DNA from: Niveispirillum sp943371025
GTDB taxonomy: Bacteria; Pseudomonadota; Alphaproteobacteria; Azospirillales; Azospirillaceae
Assembly: GCA_943371025.1 (NCBI GenBank)
Contig: CALRTC020000027.1
Location: 30,914-94,913, forward strand
Reading direction: 5' to 3'
Length of the DNA stretch: 64,000 nt
Shown: positions 1-8,292 of the stretch, piece by piece
Numbering within the stretch: position 1 is the first letter of the stretch
Layout: every line of letters begins with the position of its first letter
The notes under the pieces: generated by a model
Told to the model about the DNA's origin: nothing
The model's database searches: none
What the model saw: only the letters and a program-made list of their open reading frames with translations
Translations under genes and position numbers: made by a program

Positions 1-84
1 GGGAAATTCCTCCACCGCCTCTGGTAGGGCGAGGGCGTGCGCGCGCAGGGCCTGTTCGGCATCGGCAAAGGGAAGGTCGTTCAT
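1..84 (-). CDS. MmcQ/YjbR-like protein, N-terminal fragment
   Basis: Only the first 28 codons are inside the window; the gene continues to the left. The translated start reads MNDLPFADAEQALR and then ALPEAVEEFP, which resembles the N-terminus of the MmcQ/YjbR (CyaY-like fold) family, where an 'LPE-x-x-E-x-P' segment precedes a conserved tryptophan. Family members are small cytosolic proteins proposed to bind DNA; their role is not well defined. The gene is divergent from ssb and shares its control region with the SOS box at 147-161. The identification rests on a short stretch, so a different family is possible. Confidence 0.55.
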   Translation of the reverse strand, partial: MNDLPFADAEQALRAHALALPEAVEEFP

Positions 85-146
85 GGCCAGGTCCGCTTGG
101 TCATAGGACGGGACCGACAATGCCCGGTCCCGAGGCGGAATGCAAT

Positions 147-161
147 GTTCTTGTATTGTTC
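147..161. promoter_or_regulatory. Alphaproteobacterial SOS (LexA) box before ssb
   Basis: The sequence GTTC-TTGTATT-GTTC matches the direct-repeat LexA operator GTTC-N7-GTTC used in alphaproteobacteria. It lies 105 bases upstream of the ssb start, between ssb and the divergent mmcQ-like gene, so LexA could control either or both. The match is exact, but the motif is short. Its position before ssb, a common SOS target, raises confidence. Confidence 0.7.
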
Positions 162-265
162 CTATTTAAATTGTGGAAACCTCCACGGGGCAGCGTGTAG
201 GCTGCCGGCCATACCGGCGGGGAACAGATTTCCGCCGACGATCCCTTTTGCGAAAGAGCGACACC

Positions 266-838
266 ATGGCGGGCAGCGTCAACAAGGTCATCCTGATCGG
301 CAACCTGGGTAAGGATCCGGAAGTCCGGTCGCTCCAGAACGGCGGCAAGGTCTGCACCTTGCGCATTGCCACGTCGGAGACCTGGAAGGATCGTGGCACG
401 GGCGAGCGCCAGGAACGCACCCAGTGGCACAGCGTCGTCATCTTCAACGAAAACCTGGTCGGCATCGCCGAGCGCTTTTTGAAGAAGGGCAGCAAGGTCT
501 ATGTCGAGGGCCAGCTGGAAACCCGCAAATGGCAGGATCAGCAGGGGCAGGAGCGTTACACGACAGAGGTCGTGCTGCGCCAGTTCCGCGGCGAACTGAC
601 CCTGCTGGATGGTCGTGAAGGCGGCGGCATGGGCGGTGGTGGCGGCGGTGGCTATGACGACCGCGGCGGCGATTATGGCGGCAGCGGTGGTGGCAGCTAT
701 GGCGGCGGCGGCTACAGCGGCGGTGGCGATTATGGCAGCGGCAGCAGCAGCCGGGGCGGAAGCGGCGGTGGCGCGCGCAGCGGCGGCGGCAATCGTCCCA
801 GCCCCGCGGCCGATCTGGACGACGAAATCCCGTTTTGA
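266..838 (+). CDS. ssb: Single-stranded DNA-binding protein
   Basis: The 190-residue protein binds single-stranded DNA during replication, repair and recombination. Residues 1-110 form the OB-fold, beginning MAGSVNKVILIGNLGKDPE. Residues 115-180 are a disordered glycine/serine linker. The C-terminal tip DDEIPF is the acidic docking peptide for partner enzymes. The ATG at 266 was chosen because the family N-terminus begins there and an AGAG-type ribosome site precedes it, although the frame stays open further upstream. The linker is glycine-richer than in enteric SSB but normal for this class. Confidence 0.97.
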   Translation: MAGSVNKVILIGNLGKDPEVRSLQNGGKVCTLRIATSETWKDRGTGERQERTQWHSVVIFNENLVGIAERFLKKGSKVYVEGQLETRKWQDQQGQERYTTEVVLRQFRGELTLLDGREGGGMGGGGGGGYDDRGGDYGGSGGGSYGGGGYSGGGDYGSGSSSRGGSGGGARSGGGNRPSPAADLDDEIPF

Positions 839-874
839 TTCGGGGTCAATGCCGAGTGTAAGTAGACTCTCAGA

Positions 875-902
875 AATCCAAGCGAGATCAGCGGCTTGGA
901 TT
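875..902. repeat. 9-bp inverted repeat downstream of ssb
   Basis: AATCCAAGC at 875-883 and GCTTGGATT at 894-902 are perfect inverted arms around a 10-base loop. The structure lies in the convergent gap between ssb and the TonB receptor, just before a larger hairpin. It may contribute to transcript ending or mRNA stability. No T-tract follows. Confidence 0.4.
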
Positions 903-945
903 AATTCCGGGCTGTCTTTGGGAACCCGGCAATCCTGGTGAAATG

Positions 946-983
946 GTGTGAGCCCCTGCTGTGTAAACAGAAGGGGCTCACAC
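946..983. terminator. Bidirectional terminator-like hairpin between ssb and the TonB receptor
   Basis: GTGTGAGCCCCT (946-957) and AGGGGCTCACAC (972-983) form a perfect 12-bp stem with a 14-base loop. It sits between two convergent genes, ssb on plus and the TonB receptor on minus, where a two-way transcription stop is expected. There is no U-rich tail on either strand, so it may be Rho-assisted or act as an mRNA 3'-end stabiliser. Apart from this and the smaller hairpin, nothing else was recognised in 839-1124. Confidence 0.55.
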
Positions 984-1124
984 GGCCGCTATGGTCAGGG
1001 TTCGAGGCACGCCCGTGAAGACAATGTCATCGGGGACACGACCCCGGTCCTGAACTAACAGGGTAAAGCCCCAGGGCCCAACCAGCGGGCTCTACCTATG
1101 GGGGGACCCAATCGGGCAAGCAGG

Positions 1125-4073
1125 TCAGAACTTCGCCCGCAACCCCACATAGTAGGAGCGGCCGACCGCATCATAGACGGCGACGTCGGTGCTGTTCTGC
1201 GAACTGGCGACGACGGGCAGGCCGCGATCAAACAGGTTGGTGACGCCCGCGCGCAGTTCGATGCTGTCATTGACGCGGACATTGCCGAACAGATCGAACA
1301 GGTTATAGGCGGGCACGCCACGCGACGGGTTGGTCGGTGTGGTCACCGCCGTCACATCATCCATGGGCCCCTGGTAACGCCAGCGCAGGCCGACGCCGAA
1401 CAGATCGGACCGATAACCGATAGTGGTCAGGGCCTTCCAGCGGGGCAGGGCGCGACCCAGCGTGCTGGTATTCACATAATCCTGGAACGCGCTGCCGGGC
1501 AGGGTCTGGATATTGTAATGGTGTACCCAGCCGATGACGGGGGTGACATACAGCTCCGCGCTTGGATCGCCCATATCGGCGCCGATATCCGACAGGTTGG
1601 CCGACCAGTTGATCTGCACATCGATACCGTCGGTTTCCAGACCACCCAGGTTCAGGAATGGCAGGCTGACATCCTGCAACTGCCCCTGCGCGTCGCGGGT
1701 CAGCAACTGGCAGAATTCGTTCGACGCGGCATAGGTCGGATTGGAACCGTCAAGATTGTAGCACTTGGACAGCGTGGTCAGGCCCGGCACGCCGGAGATC
1801 ACGTCCTTGATCTTGATGTTGTAGTAGTCGACGGAGATGGTGGTGCCGCCATACCAGGGATTGTCACCCGGCACGGTCAGCACGGCGCCGACATTGTAGG
1901 TATTGGCCTTTTCCGGGGTCAGGCCCAGATTGCCGCGGATGGTGCCGCCCGTGGCCGTAGTCGGGAACGTGTAGGTGTCGATGACATTGGCCGGCACCCC
2001 CTGCGCGATGCAGAGCGCGCGAACCTGGGCCCCGCCGGCACCCGTGCGGGCGATGGAGCGCACGTCGCAGGGATCACCGACCGATGCCGGCGGCGTGCCG
2101 AACTGCACCTGCGTGCCCGTGGGTGGGGAGAACAGTTCGCCGATATTGGGCGCACGTACGGCCCGTTGATAGGACCCGCGCAGCATCAGGGAATTGACCG
2201 GCCTCCACCGCATGTCGCCTTCAAAGGATTTGACGCTGCCCGTGGTGGAATAGTCAGAATAGCGGGCGGCAGCGCCAATGGCCAGTTCCTCCGCGAATTC
2301 CGCGCCGTTGAGCAGCGGGATGTCGACCTGCCCGGCAATCTCCTTCAGGTTGATATTGCCGCGCGCGGCGGCTGAGCCTGTCACCGCTTCGATATTCTGC
2401 GCCGCCAGATCGCTGTCGGGCGTGTAGCGATAGGTGTTGCGGCGGTATGAGGCCAGCAGAGCCACCTGCAAGGGACCGGCCGGCAGTTCCACCACGGGGC
2501 CCGACAATTGCCCCTGCACCTGGCTCTGCGTCAGCTTTTCGGTGCTCAACGCCGTCTTGGTCATATAGGTCTGGCAGGCGTCGGAAATGCGGGTGGCATT
2601 GCTGATGCCGAACGGGTTGAAACCGCCCGCGCACAGCGAATTGCCGCCATCCGCCGCATTCAGCAGGGTCTGTACCTTGCTTTTCACGACGGCATTGTAC
2701 AGCGCCTGATCATGCAGGCTTTCGTCATAAGAGGAATAGACATCCCATTTCCAGGTGCCGGCCAGATCGCCCTTCAGGCCCAGCGCGAACTGGCTGACCT
2801 TGTATTGTTCATCCCAGTTCTTGTCGGCGATGCCGACATAGCGGCCGTTCCAGGTGAAGGGCGCGTTGGGATTGGGGCGGGAGGCCAGAATGGTCTTCAG
2901 GTCGGCCGGGATGAAGGGATTGGTGATGGGAATGGTGGTCAGATTGCCGATCTGGGTCAGGCTGCCGCCGCTTTCGGTATTCACGACGCTGTCGACATAC
3001 ATGAACTGACCATAGGCCGTGACGCCTTCCGCCACTTCGTAATCGAAGGAACCAAAGGCCGTCTTGCGGTCCAGGGAGTTCTGGAACTGCACCTGCTGGC
3101 CCACCGGCATGCGCACATTGCCGGCGATGATGGCATAGCCATTGTCGGTCGGGCCCTTGTAGTTCAAGGCCCCCGTCTGGACGAACAGCGAACCGTCATT
3201 GTTGAAGCCCAGGTTCAGGGTCCGACCGACCGTAGAAGTGACGCCGTACTTGGTGAAGACGCCATTGATCGCGGCCTGGGTCGGCAGGTTGGCGGCATTG
3301 GGCACATAGGTGCCGGTGCCGATGAAGGAGGACGGTGTGACGAATTCGAAGAAGGAGCGCTTGGCTCCCTGCAGACCCGGCCGGTCCGTATAGCTGGCCG
3401 TCAGCATCATGTGGCCCTTGCCTTCGGCGAAGGCGCTGCCCAGCGTGACGGAGGCGGATTTCTTGAACACATCGCCGCGTTCATCCTGCCCGAACTGGAC
3501 ATCGGCGCGGACGCCGTCGAAGGGCTGGATGGTCTTGAAATTGACCACGCCGGACATGGCATCGGAGCCATAGATGGCCGATGCGCCGCCCGTGATCACA
3601 TCGATGCTGCCGATGACCGCCTCTGGCAGGATGTTGATATCGACATTGCCGTTGATGTCCGACAAGGGCAGGCGCTTGCCGTTCAGCAGCACCAGATTGC
3701 GGTTGGAGCCCAGGCCGCGCAGGTTCAGGCTGGCGCGGCCGCCGCCGCCCTGGCCGCCCGTGCTGGCGGTGCCGGCGGCGGTGAAGGAGGGCAGCTGATT
3801 CAGGGCGGCTTCAACCTCCACCTGACCGCTTTCCTTAATCGATTCCGTCGACACGGTGGTGATGGGGCTGACCGCGACATTGTTGGGCCGCTGGATCAGG
3901 GAGCCGGTGACCACGATTTCTTCAAGCAGATCAGTCTTCGCGCTGTCTGCCTGCTGCGCCAGGGCCGGGCTGGCCAGGATCATGCCGGCGGCCAGCGAAA
4001 GGGCCAACGGCGAGGTGGTGTGCCGCAACCGGCCGACCGCTGGCGGGTGCTTCTGGGTCTTGGTGGTCTTCAC
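1125..4073 (-). CDS. TonB-dependent outer-membrane receptor (quinate-ester island)
   Basis: This 982-residue outer-membrane active transporter should use TonB/ExbBD energy to import a bulky substrate. Residues 1-39 form a signal peptide ending ASPALA. EEIVVTGSL at about 51-59 is the TonB box, followed by the plug domain (about 60-200) and a long beta-barrel ending in an aromatic residue (YVGLRAKF). The start is a GTG at 4073 with a strong GGGGAGG site five bases away. It lies 92 bases downstream of a secreted esterase on the same strand, inside an island of quinate/shikimate catabolic genes, so a plant phenolic ester is a plausible ligand. That substrate is inferred from context. Confidence 0.93.
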   Translation of the reverse strand: MKTTKTQKHPPAVGRLRHTTSPLALSLAAGMILASPALAQQADSAKTDLLEEIVVTGSLIQRPNNVAVSPITTVSTESIKESGQVEVEAALNQLPSFTAAGTASTGGQGGGGRASLNLRGLGSNRNLVLLNGKRLPLSDINGNVDINILPEAVIGSIDVITGGASAIYGSDAMSGVVNFKTIQPFDGVRADVQFGQDERGDVFKKSASVTLGSAFAEGKGHMMLTASYTDRPGLQGAKRSFFEFVTPSSFIGTGTYVPNAANLPTQAAINGVFTKYGVTSTVGRTLNLGFNNDGSLFVQTGALNYKGPTDNGYAIIAGNVRMPVGQQVQFQNSLDRKTAFGSFDYEVAEGVTAYGQFMYVDSVVNTESGGSLTQIGNLTTIPITNPFIPADLKTILASRPNPNAPFTWNGRYVGIADKNWDEQYKVSQFALGLKGDLAGTWKWDVYSSYDESLHDQALYNAVVKSKVQTLLNAADGGNSLCAGGFNPFGISNATRISDACQTYMTKTALSTEKLTQSQVQGQLSGPVVELPAGPLQVALLASYRRNTYRYTPDSDLAAQNIEAVTGSAAARGNINLKEIAGQVDIPLLNGAEFAEELAIGAAARYSDYSTTGSVKSFEGDMRWRPVNSLMLRGSYQRAVRAPNIGELFSPPTGTQVQFGTPPASVGDPCDVRSIARTGAGGAQVRALCIAQGVPANVIDTYTFPTTATGGTIRGNLGLTPEKANTYNVGAVLTVPGDNPWYGGTTISVDYYNIKIKDVISGVPGLTTLSKCYNLDGSNPTYAASNEFCQLLTRDAQGQLQDVSLPFLNLGGLETDGIDVQINWSANLSDIGADMGDPSAELYVTPVIGWVHHYNIQTLPGSAFQDYVNTSTLGRALPRWKALTTIGYRSDLFGVGLRWRYQGPMDDVTAVTTPTNPSRGVPAYNLFDLFGNVRVNDSIELRAGVTNLFDRGLPVVASSQNSTDVAVYDAVGRSYYVGLRAKF

Positions 4074-4165
4074 GTATTCCTCCCCTTTTGTGGCGCAGTG
4101 CTCCCCGTTCCGGCAACGGTACGGGTGCCCGGCTTTGCTTTTGATGATGAGGCGGTGGGCACCCG

Positions 4166-5251
4166 TCAGCGGGGGCCGATCACCGTTCCGATGAAATCGA
4201 TCGTGTCGGCCAGCGCCTGACGGCTGACTTCCACGGTGCGTTCCGGCTTTTCGGCGATCCAGCTATGGTTGGCGCCGTCGAAAATGCGGGTCCTTACCGA
4301 AACTCTCGCGGCTGCCAGGGCTGCGGCGAACCGATCCTGCTGAACCACCGGCACGACATCGTCGTCGCGGCCATGCATCAACAGGAAAGGTGGATCCTTG
4401 GCGTCGACATAAGTCATGGGCGAGGCTTGCCGCGCGCGGTTGTCATCACAGCCGGCGGGAGCGCAGCCCAGGAACCTGCGCATCGGTTCCGTCGGTGGTG
4501 CATCCTTGTTCAGGTAGCTGGGCATGGTGGTCAGGTCATAGATGCCGAACCAGGAGACGACCGCCTGCACACAATCCGACGCCTGATCCGCCCCGCCCGC
4601 GCCCGTGGGCACGGTTTCGACCGTGGCGGGACGGGCGGGGGCTGGCGCATCCTCGGCAAAGGCCGGGTCACCGCAGCTCGCCCCCACCAGGGCCGCCAGA
4701 TGGCCGCCGGCCGACTGTCCCCAGGCGGCGAACCGTTGGGGATCGACGCCAAAGCGGGTGCCGTTGGCCCGCAGCCAGCGGATGGCGGATTTCACATCCT
4801 TGGCCGCGGCGGGGAACGGCGCCTCCCCCGAAAAGCGGTAACTGACGGAGGCGACGACATAGCCCTGGGCCGCGATGGACGCCAGTACCTTGGGCCAATC
4901 CTGGAAGGCGGCGCTGCGGCGCGGACCACCGCCCAGCCAGCCGCCGCCATGGATATAGACGATGACGGGTCGCGCCTTGCCATCCTGCCCGGCACCGGCC
5001 GGCAGGAACAGGTCCAGCTTCAACGGCCGGTAACCCGGAACGGTCTTGTAGACGACATCGGGCATGCCGGTGACACCATCGGCGAATGGCACCGTGATGG
5101 CGGAAAAGGTATCGGCCCCAACCTGCTGTACCGAGGCGCCGACGGCAGCCTTGGCCGCGACATCGGCACCCCCGGCATGGGCCGGCCGGCCCACGGCAGA
5201 TGCCGACAGGCACAGAATGGTGGCGGATAAGGCGGTGACGGAACGCTTCAT
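4166..5251 (-). CDS. Secreted alpha/beta-hydrolase esterase (HSL/BD-FAE type)
   Basis: The 361-residue exported serine esterase has a signal peptide at 1-26 (ends PAHA), an HGGGW oxyanion-hole motif at 101-105, nucleophile Ser180 in GQSAGG, an acidic residue around 296-298 (RDDDVVP) and His329 (NHSW). These features fit the hormone-sensitive-lipase/bacterial feruloyl-esterase-like group that cleaves small acyl or aryl esters. The ATG at 5251 was chosen because the signal peptide starts there and a GGGGAAAGA ribosome site precedes it. It is the first gene after a palindromic operator (5334-5351) and lies upstream of a TonB receptor. A role in splitting hydroxycinnamoyl-quinate esters in the periplasm is inferred. 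Confidence 0.85.
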   Translation of the reverse strand: MKRSVTALSATILCLSASAVGRPAHAGGADVAAKAAVGASVQQVGADTFSAITVPFADGVTGMPDVVYKTVPGYRPLKLDLFLPAGAGQDGKARPVIVYIHGGGWLGGGPRRSAAFQDWPKVLASIAAQGYVVASVSYRFSGEAPFPAAAKDVKSAIRWLRANGTRFGVDPQRFAAWGQSAGGHLAALVGASCGDPAFAEDAPAPARPATVETVPTGAGGADQASDCVQAVVSWFGIYDLTTMPSYLNKDAPPTEPMRRFLGCAPAGCDDNRARQASPMTYVDAKDPPFLLMHGRDDDVVPVVQQDRFAAALAAARVSVRTRIFDGANHSWIAEKPERTVEVSRQALADTIDFIGTVIGPR

Positions 5252-5333
5252 TCTTTCCCCCCGACCATATTTTTGATTTTGCGGGTCCGGACGGACGATG
5301 CCAGACGGCCCGATTTTCTTCGGTGAAGTTAAT

Positions 5334-5351
5334 GTACGAAACAGTTCGTAC
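5334..5351. promoter_or_regulatory. TetR-type palindromic operator before the esterase/TonB genes
   Basis: GTACGAA-ACAG-TTCGTAC is a perfect 7-bp inverted repeat with a 4-base spacer. It lies 83 bases upstream of the esterase start and just downstream of a tetR gene. A related site (5 of 7 bases in one arm, 7 of 7 in the other) occurs at 10247-10264 between quiC and the dehydroquinase gene. The size and symmetry suit a TetR dimer. The likely ligand-sensing repressor is the neighbouring TetR protein. Confidence 0.65.
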
Positions 5352-5424
5352 GTCGTCAATCGCGTTTGTTATGCCGCAGTGCGTTTCTTTACGGCTGATG
5401 GAAATTCGTTATGTGGAGCGCCTT

Positions 5425-6093
5425 TCAGGCCTTGCGGCACCAGGTCATGACAATCTCCACCACCTGTTCCTTGCGGCGTGCCGCGGCCTGTTCCGACCCC
5501 AGCTCATACCCGAAGATGGTGGAGAAGGTGTAGCGGTTGGAGACGTTGTAGAAGCTGAGTGCGCTGATGGTCATGTGCAGTTCGACCGGATCGATATCCG
5601 CCCGGAACAGACCCTCAGCCACACCCTTGTCCAGGATGGCCTTCAGGCCCTGAATCACATGCTGGCTGCGGCGCTTGATCCCCTCGACATGACCGATGAA
5701 GGCGCCGTGCAGGATATTTTCGTTCATCACCAGCCGGACGAATTCCGGGTTCCGGAAGTGATGATCGAAGGTCAGGCGGATATGGGCCTTCAGCGCTTCT
5801 TCAGCGCCGACATCCAGGATGGGCAGGGCCGCCTCTGAATCACGGATGGCGATATATTCCTGTTCCAGGACAGCCTGATACAGTCCCTCCTTCGACCCGA
5901 AATGGTAATAGATCATCCGCTTGGACGTGTCGGTCTTTTCCGCGATCTCGTCGATGCGGGCACCCATCAGGCCCTTGTCGGCGAATTCGCGCCGGGCCAC
6001 GGCCAGGATATTGGCCTTGGTCTCATCGGCTTCGGCGGCGCGGGGATTGCGGGCCGGGGTTGCCGATTTTGACTTGGGCGCCGGGGCGTTCAT
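5425..6093 (-). CDS. TetR-family transcriptional regulator
   Basis: The 222-residue protein has an N-terminal TetR helix-turn-helix at about 45-70 (ARIDEIAEKTDTSKRMIYYHF) and an all-helical C-terminal ligand/dimer domain. A basic, alanine/proline-rich leader of about 20 residues precedes the DNA-binding part. It is embedded among secreted esterases and quinate genes on the same strand, so it probably responds to a pathway intermediate such as quinate, a hydroxycinnamate or protocatechuate. Two related palindromes at 5334-5351 and 10247-10264 are its most likely targets. Both the ligand and the repressor mode are inference. Confidence 0.9.
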   Translation of the reverse strand: MNAPAPKSKSATPARNPRAAEADETKANILAVARREFADKGLMGARIDEIAEKTDTSKRMIYYHFGSKEGLYQAVLEQEYIAIRDSEAALPILDVGAEEALKAHIRLTFDHHFRNPEFVRLVMNENILHGAFIGHVEGIKRRSQHVIQGLKAILDKGVAEGLFRADIDPVELHMTISALSFYNVSNRYTFSTIFGYELGSEQAAARRKEQVVEIVMTWCRKA

Positions 6094-6165
6094 GGATGAT
6101 CCGTTGAATGATGGAGGTACGCGGGAGCCACAGGATAATGCGGCCCCGCGCGTTTTGTAGCGAAT

Positions 6166-6648
6166 TCAGCCTTCCGCCGCAAAGACGCTGATGATCACGG
6201 CCCCACCACCGGGTACCGGGGTGATCCGGCCCACGAAGATGCGGCGGTTAAGCCATTCATATTTGCCGGCGGGCGCATGGAAGGCCGGGACGGTCATCAG
6301 GTAACGCGGATCCGGCACCGACAGGCCCTTGTTATGCACAATGATGACGGCACCGTCATCGGTGCGCAGGGAATAGAGCGCCTCGATCTCCCGCACACCA
6401 TCCGGCCGGTCGATCTGCCAGTCGGCGCCGCCGGCCATCACCTCTCCGTTGATCCCGTCGCCGGTGAAGGTCCCGCCGGTAATAGGGATGAAGCGGCGAT
6501 TGCCATGGTCGCTGACGCCCAACTCCACCGCCGGATCGACGGTGACGCGCGCTTGCAGGACCAGCCGCAGGCCGGGGGTGGGCACGGGCTCATAGGCTTG
6601 CGCTGCGGCAGGGCAGAGCAGCAGCAGGCAAAGCAGCAGAAATCTCAT
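6166..6648 (-). CDS. Secreted DUF3237 protein
   Basis: The 160-residue protein has a cleavable signal peptide at 1-18 (MRFLLLCLLLLCPAAAQA), so the mature part is periplasmic or extracellular. The rest matches the DUF3237 beta-barrel family, seen in 'GVSDHGNRRFIPITGGTF' and 'IVHNKG'. The function of the family is not established, but members often sit near aromatic or ester catabolic genes. The start at 6648 has an AGGAG site and lies 11 bases after the carboxylesterase stop, which indicates co-transcription. The frame is open further upstream, but that part lacks a ribosome site. Confidence 0.8.
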   Translation of the reverse strand: MRFLLLCLLLLCPAAAQAYEPVPTPGLRLVLQARVTVDPAVELGVSDHGNRRFIPITGGTFTGDGINGEVMAGGADWQIDRPDGVREIEALYSLRTDDGAVIIVHNKGLSVPDPRYLMTVPAFHAPAGKYEWLNRRIFVGRITPVPGGGAVIISVFAAEG

Positions 6649-6659
6649 GGTGACGCTCC

Positions 6660-8243
6660 TCAATCGCGCACACGCGGCGTTGTGGCGGGGGCGGGCGGCG
6701 GTGCCTCCCACCCGGCCAGCAGGTCCAGCGTCGCGTAACGCGGCCAGTCCATGACCCGCACCTGTTCACCCAGTTCCATCAGGCGCGGCTTCTTCGGGTC
6801 GAACCGGGGCCAATCGGGCGATGGTGCCCCGCCCTTGGCGAAGGAAAGCAGCATGGACTGCATGCGGGCGGCCAGTTCCAGATCGACCGGCTGCCAGTCG
6901 CGGGTGCGGCGGAACAGGTTCAGCGCCTCCTGGGTGCCCAGCCAATAGGGCACGTCGCCCGTGTGATAGGCGCCCACCGTCGCCGGATCATGGTCGGCAA
7001 AGCGGATTCCCGGCGTATAGGGATGGCGGCGGGTAAACAGCCAGATATAGGCCGGCTGTTTCTGGGCCCGTGCCCAGGCCGCAACCTGCCGGCCGACGGT
7101 GGCGTCGCGCTGAATGTCGGTGATGGCGCGCTGGATACCGGCCGCGTCCTTGACCGCATAGGCCTTCAGCACCGTGTCCGCCACGGTCGGGAAGGATTGC
7201 CGGATCAGCGCCGCATAGGCCGGAAGATCGGCGGCACTGCCCAGGTTGCGGAAACTTTCATCGCGGGTGAAGCCGATCATGACCGGCACATCGCTATGCC
7301 CGTCGCCCTTCATCGCCTGATCGGGGGGCAGCGTCAGGACCTTGCCATCCAGCACGATGGGGGAACGGCGGGGCAGGGGTGTGGCGATGATCCGGTCCCC
7401 GGCAATGACCCGCATGTCGGCCAGGGAACCGGCCTTCAGCGCGTCCTGCAATCGCTTGCCATCGGCTTCGGCGTCGGTCAGGGGCAGGGGCGGCGGCAGG
7501 GCGCCAAAGGGGCTGCCGCTCATGCCGACGGCGCGGTGGAACAGGCCCTTGGCTTCCGGGCTGGCCATCAGCAGGCCGATGGACATGGACCCGGCCGATT
7601 GCCCCACCAGGGTGACATTGCCGGGGTCACCGCCGAAGCCGGCAATGTTCTGGCGCACCCAGCGCAGGCCCTGGATCTGGTCCATCAGCCCGTAATTGCC
7701 GGAATGGCCACCGCCTTCCGCCGTCAGTTCCGGATGGGCCAGGAAGCCCAGGGTACCGACACGGTAGGAAAGGGCGACATAGATCACGCCCTGCTTGGCC
7801 AGGAATTCCCCGGAATAGTTGGGCATGCTGGCAGAGCCGACATTGAACGCCCCGCCATAGATCCAGACCATGACGGGATAGGGCTTGCCCGGCGCCGCCG
7901 GTTCCCTGGGCGCCCAGATATTCAGGTAAAGGCAATCCTCGCTGATCGCTTCATGCCCGAAATAATGGTTGATGGTGGACCCGCGCATGGGCTGCAGGCA
8001 CATGGGCGCGAACCGGTCGGCATGCAGCACCCCCTTCCAGGGGGCAGCCGGCTGCGGTGGGCGCCAGCGCAGATCACGCAGCGGCGGGGCCGCGAACGGC
8101 ACCCCCAGAAAGGCGTTCACGCCACTGTCCAGCAGCTTGCCCTCGATCACCCCGCCATCAACCTGCACGGTCTGGGCGCAAGCGGTGGCCAGCGGAAAGG
8201 ACAGACAGGCGACGCCCAACAACAGGCGGGACCAGATGGACAT
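6660..8243 (-). CDS. Secreted type-B carboxylesterase
   Basis: The 527-residue protein belongs to the carboxylesterase type B/cholinesterase-like family and hydrolyses carboxylic esters. A signal peptide covers about 1-23. The family signature EDCLYLN is at 102-108, the oxyanion glycines (GGAF) at 130-133, the nucleophile Ser216 in GQSAGS, and the other triad residues are likely Glu329 (RDES) and His427 (YHTGD). The ATG at 8243 has a GGAGGAAAC ribosome site. It sits 49 bases downstream of quiC and 11 bases upstream of the DUF3237 gene. In this context it is a candidate chlorogenate or other quinate-ester esterase; biochemically it could also act on unrelated aryl esters. Confidence 0.9.
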   Translation of the reverse strand: MSIWSRLLLGVACLSFPLATACAQTVQVDGGVIEGKLLDSGVNAFLGVPFAAPPLRDLRWRPPQPAAPWKGVLHADRFAPMCLQPMRGSTINHYFGHEAISEDCLYLNIWAPREPAAPGKPYPVMVWIYGGAFNVGSASMPNYSGEFLAKQGVIYVALSYRVGTLGFLAHPELTAEGGGHSGNYGLMDQIQGLRWVRQNIAGFGGDPGNVTLVGQSAGSMSIGLLMASPEAKGLFHRAVGMSGSPFGALPPPLPLTDAEADGKRLQDALKAGSLADMRVIAGDRIIATPLPRRSPIVLDGKVLTLPPDQAMKGDGHSDVPVMIGFTRDESFRNLGSAADLPAYAALIRQSFPTVADTVLKAYAVKDAAGIQRAITDIQRDATVGRQVAAWARAQKQPAYIWLFTRRHPYTPGIRFADHDPATVGAYHTGDVPYWLGTQEALNLFRRTRDWQPVDLELAARMQSMLLSFAKGGAPSPDWPRFDPKKPRLMELGEQVRVMDWPRYATLDLLAGWEAPPPAPATTPRVRD

Positions 8244-8292
8244 GTTTCCTCCGTGCATCTTGTTGTTTTTCGCGGGCGCTGTTTCAGCGGCG

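Noticed and set aside
173..265. N-terminal extension of ssb by 31 codons
   Set aside because: The extra residues do not match SSB, and the conserved start at 266 has its own ribosome site.
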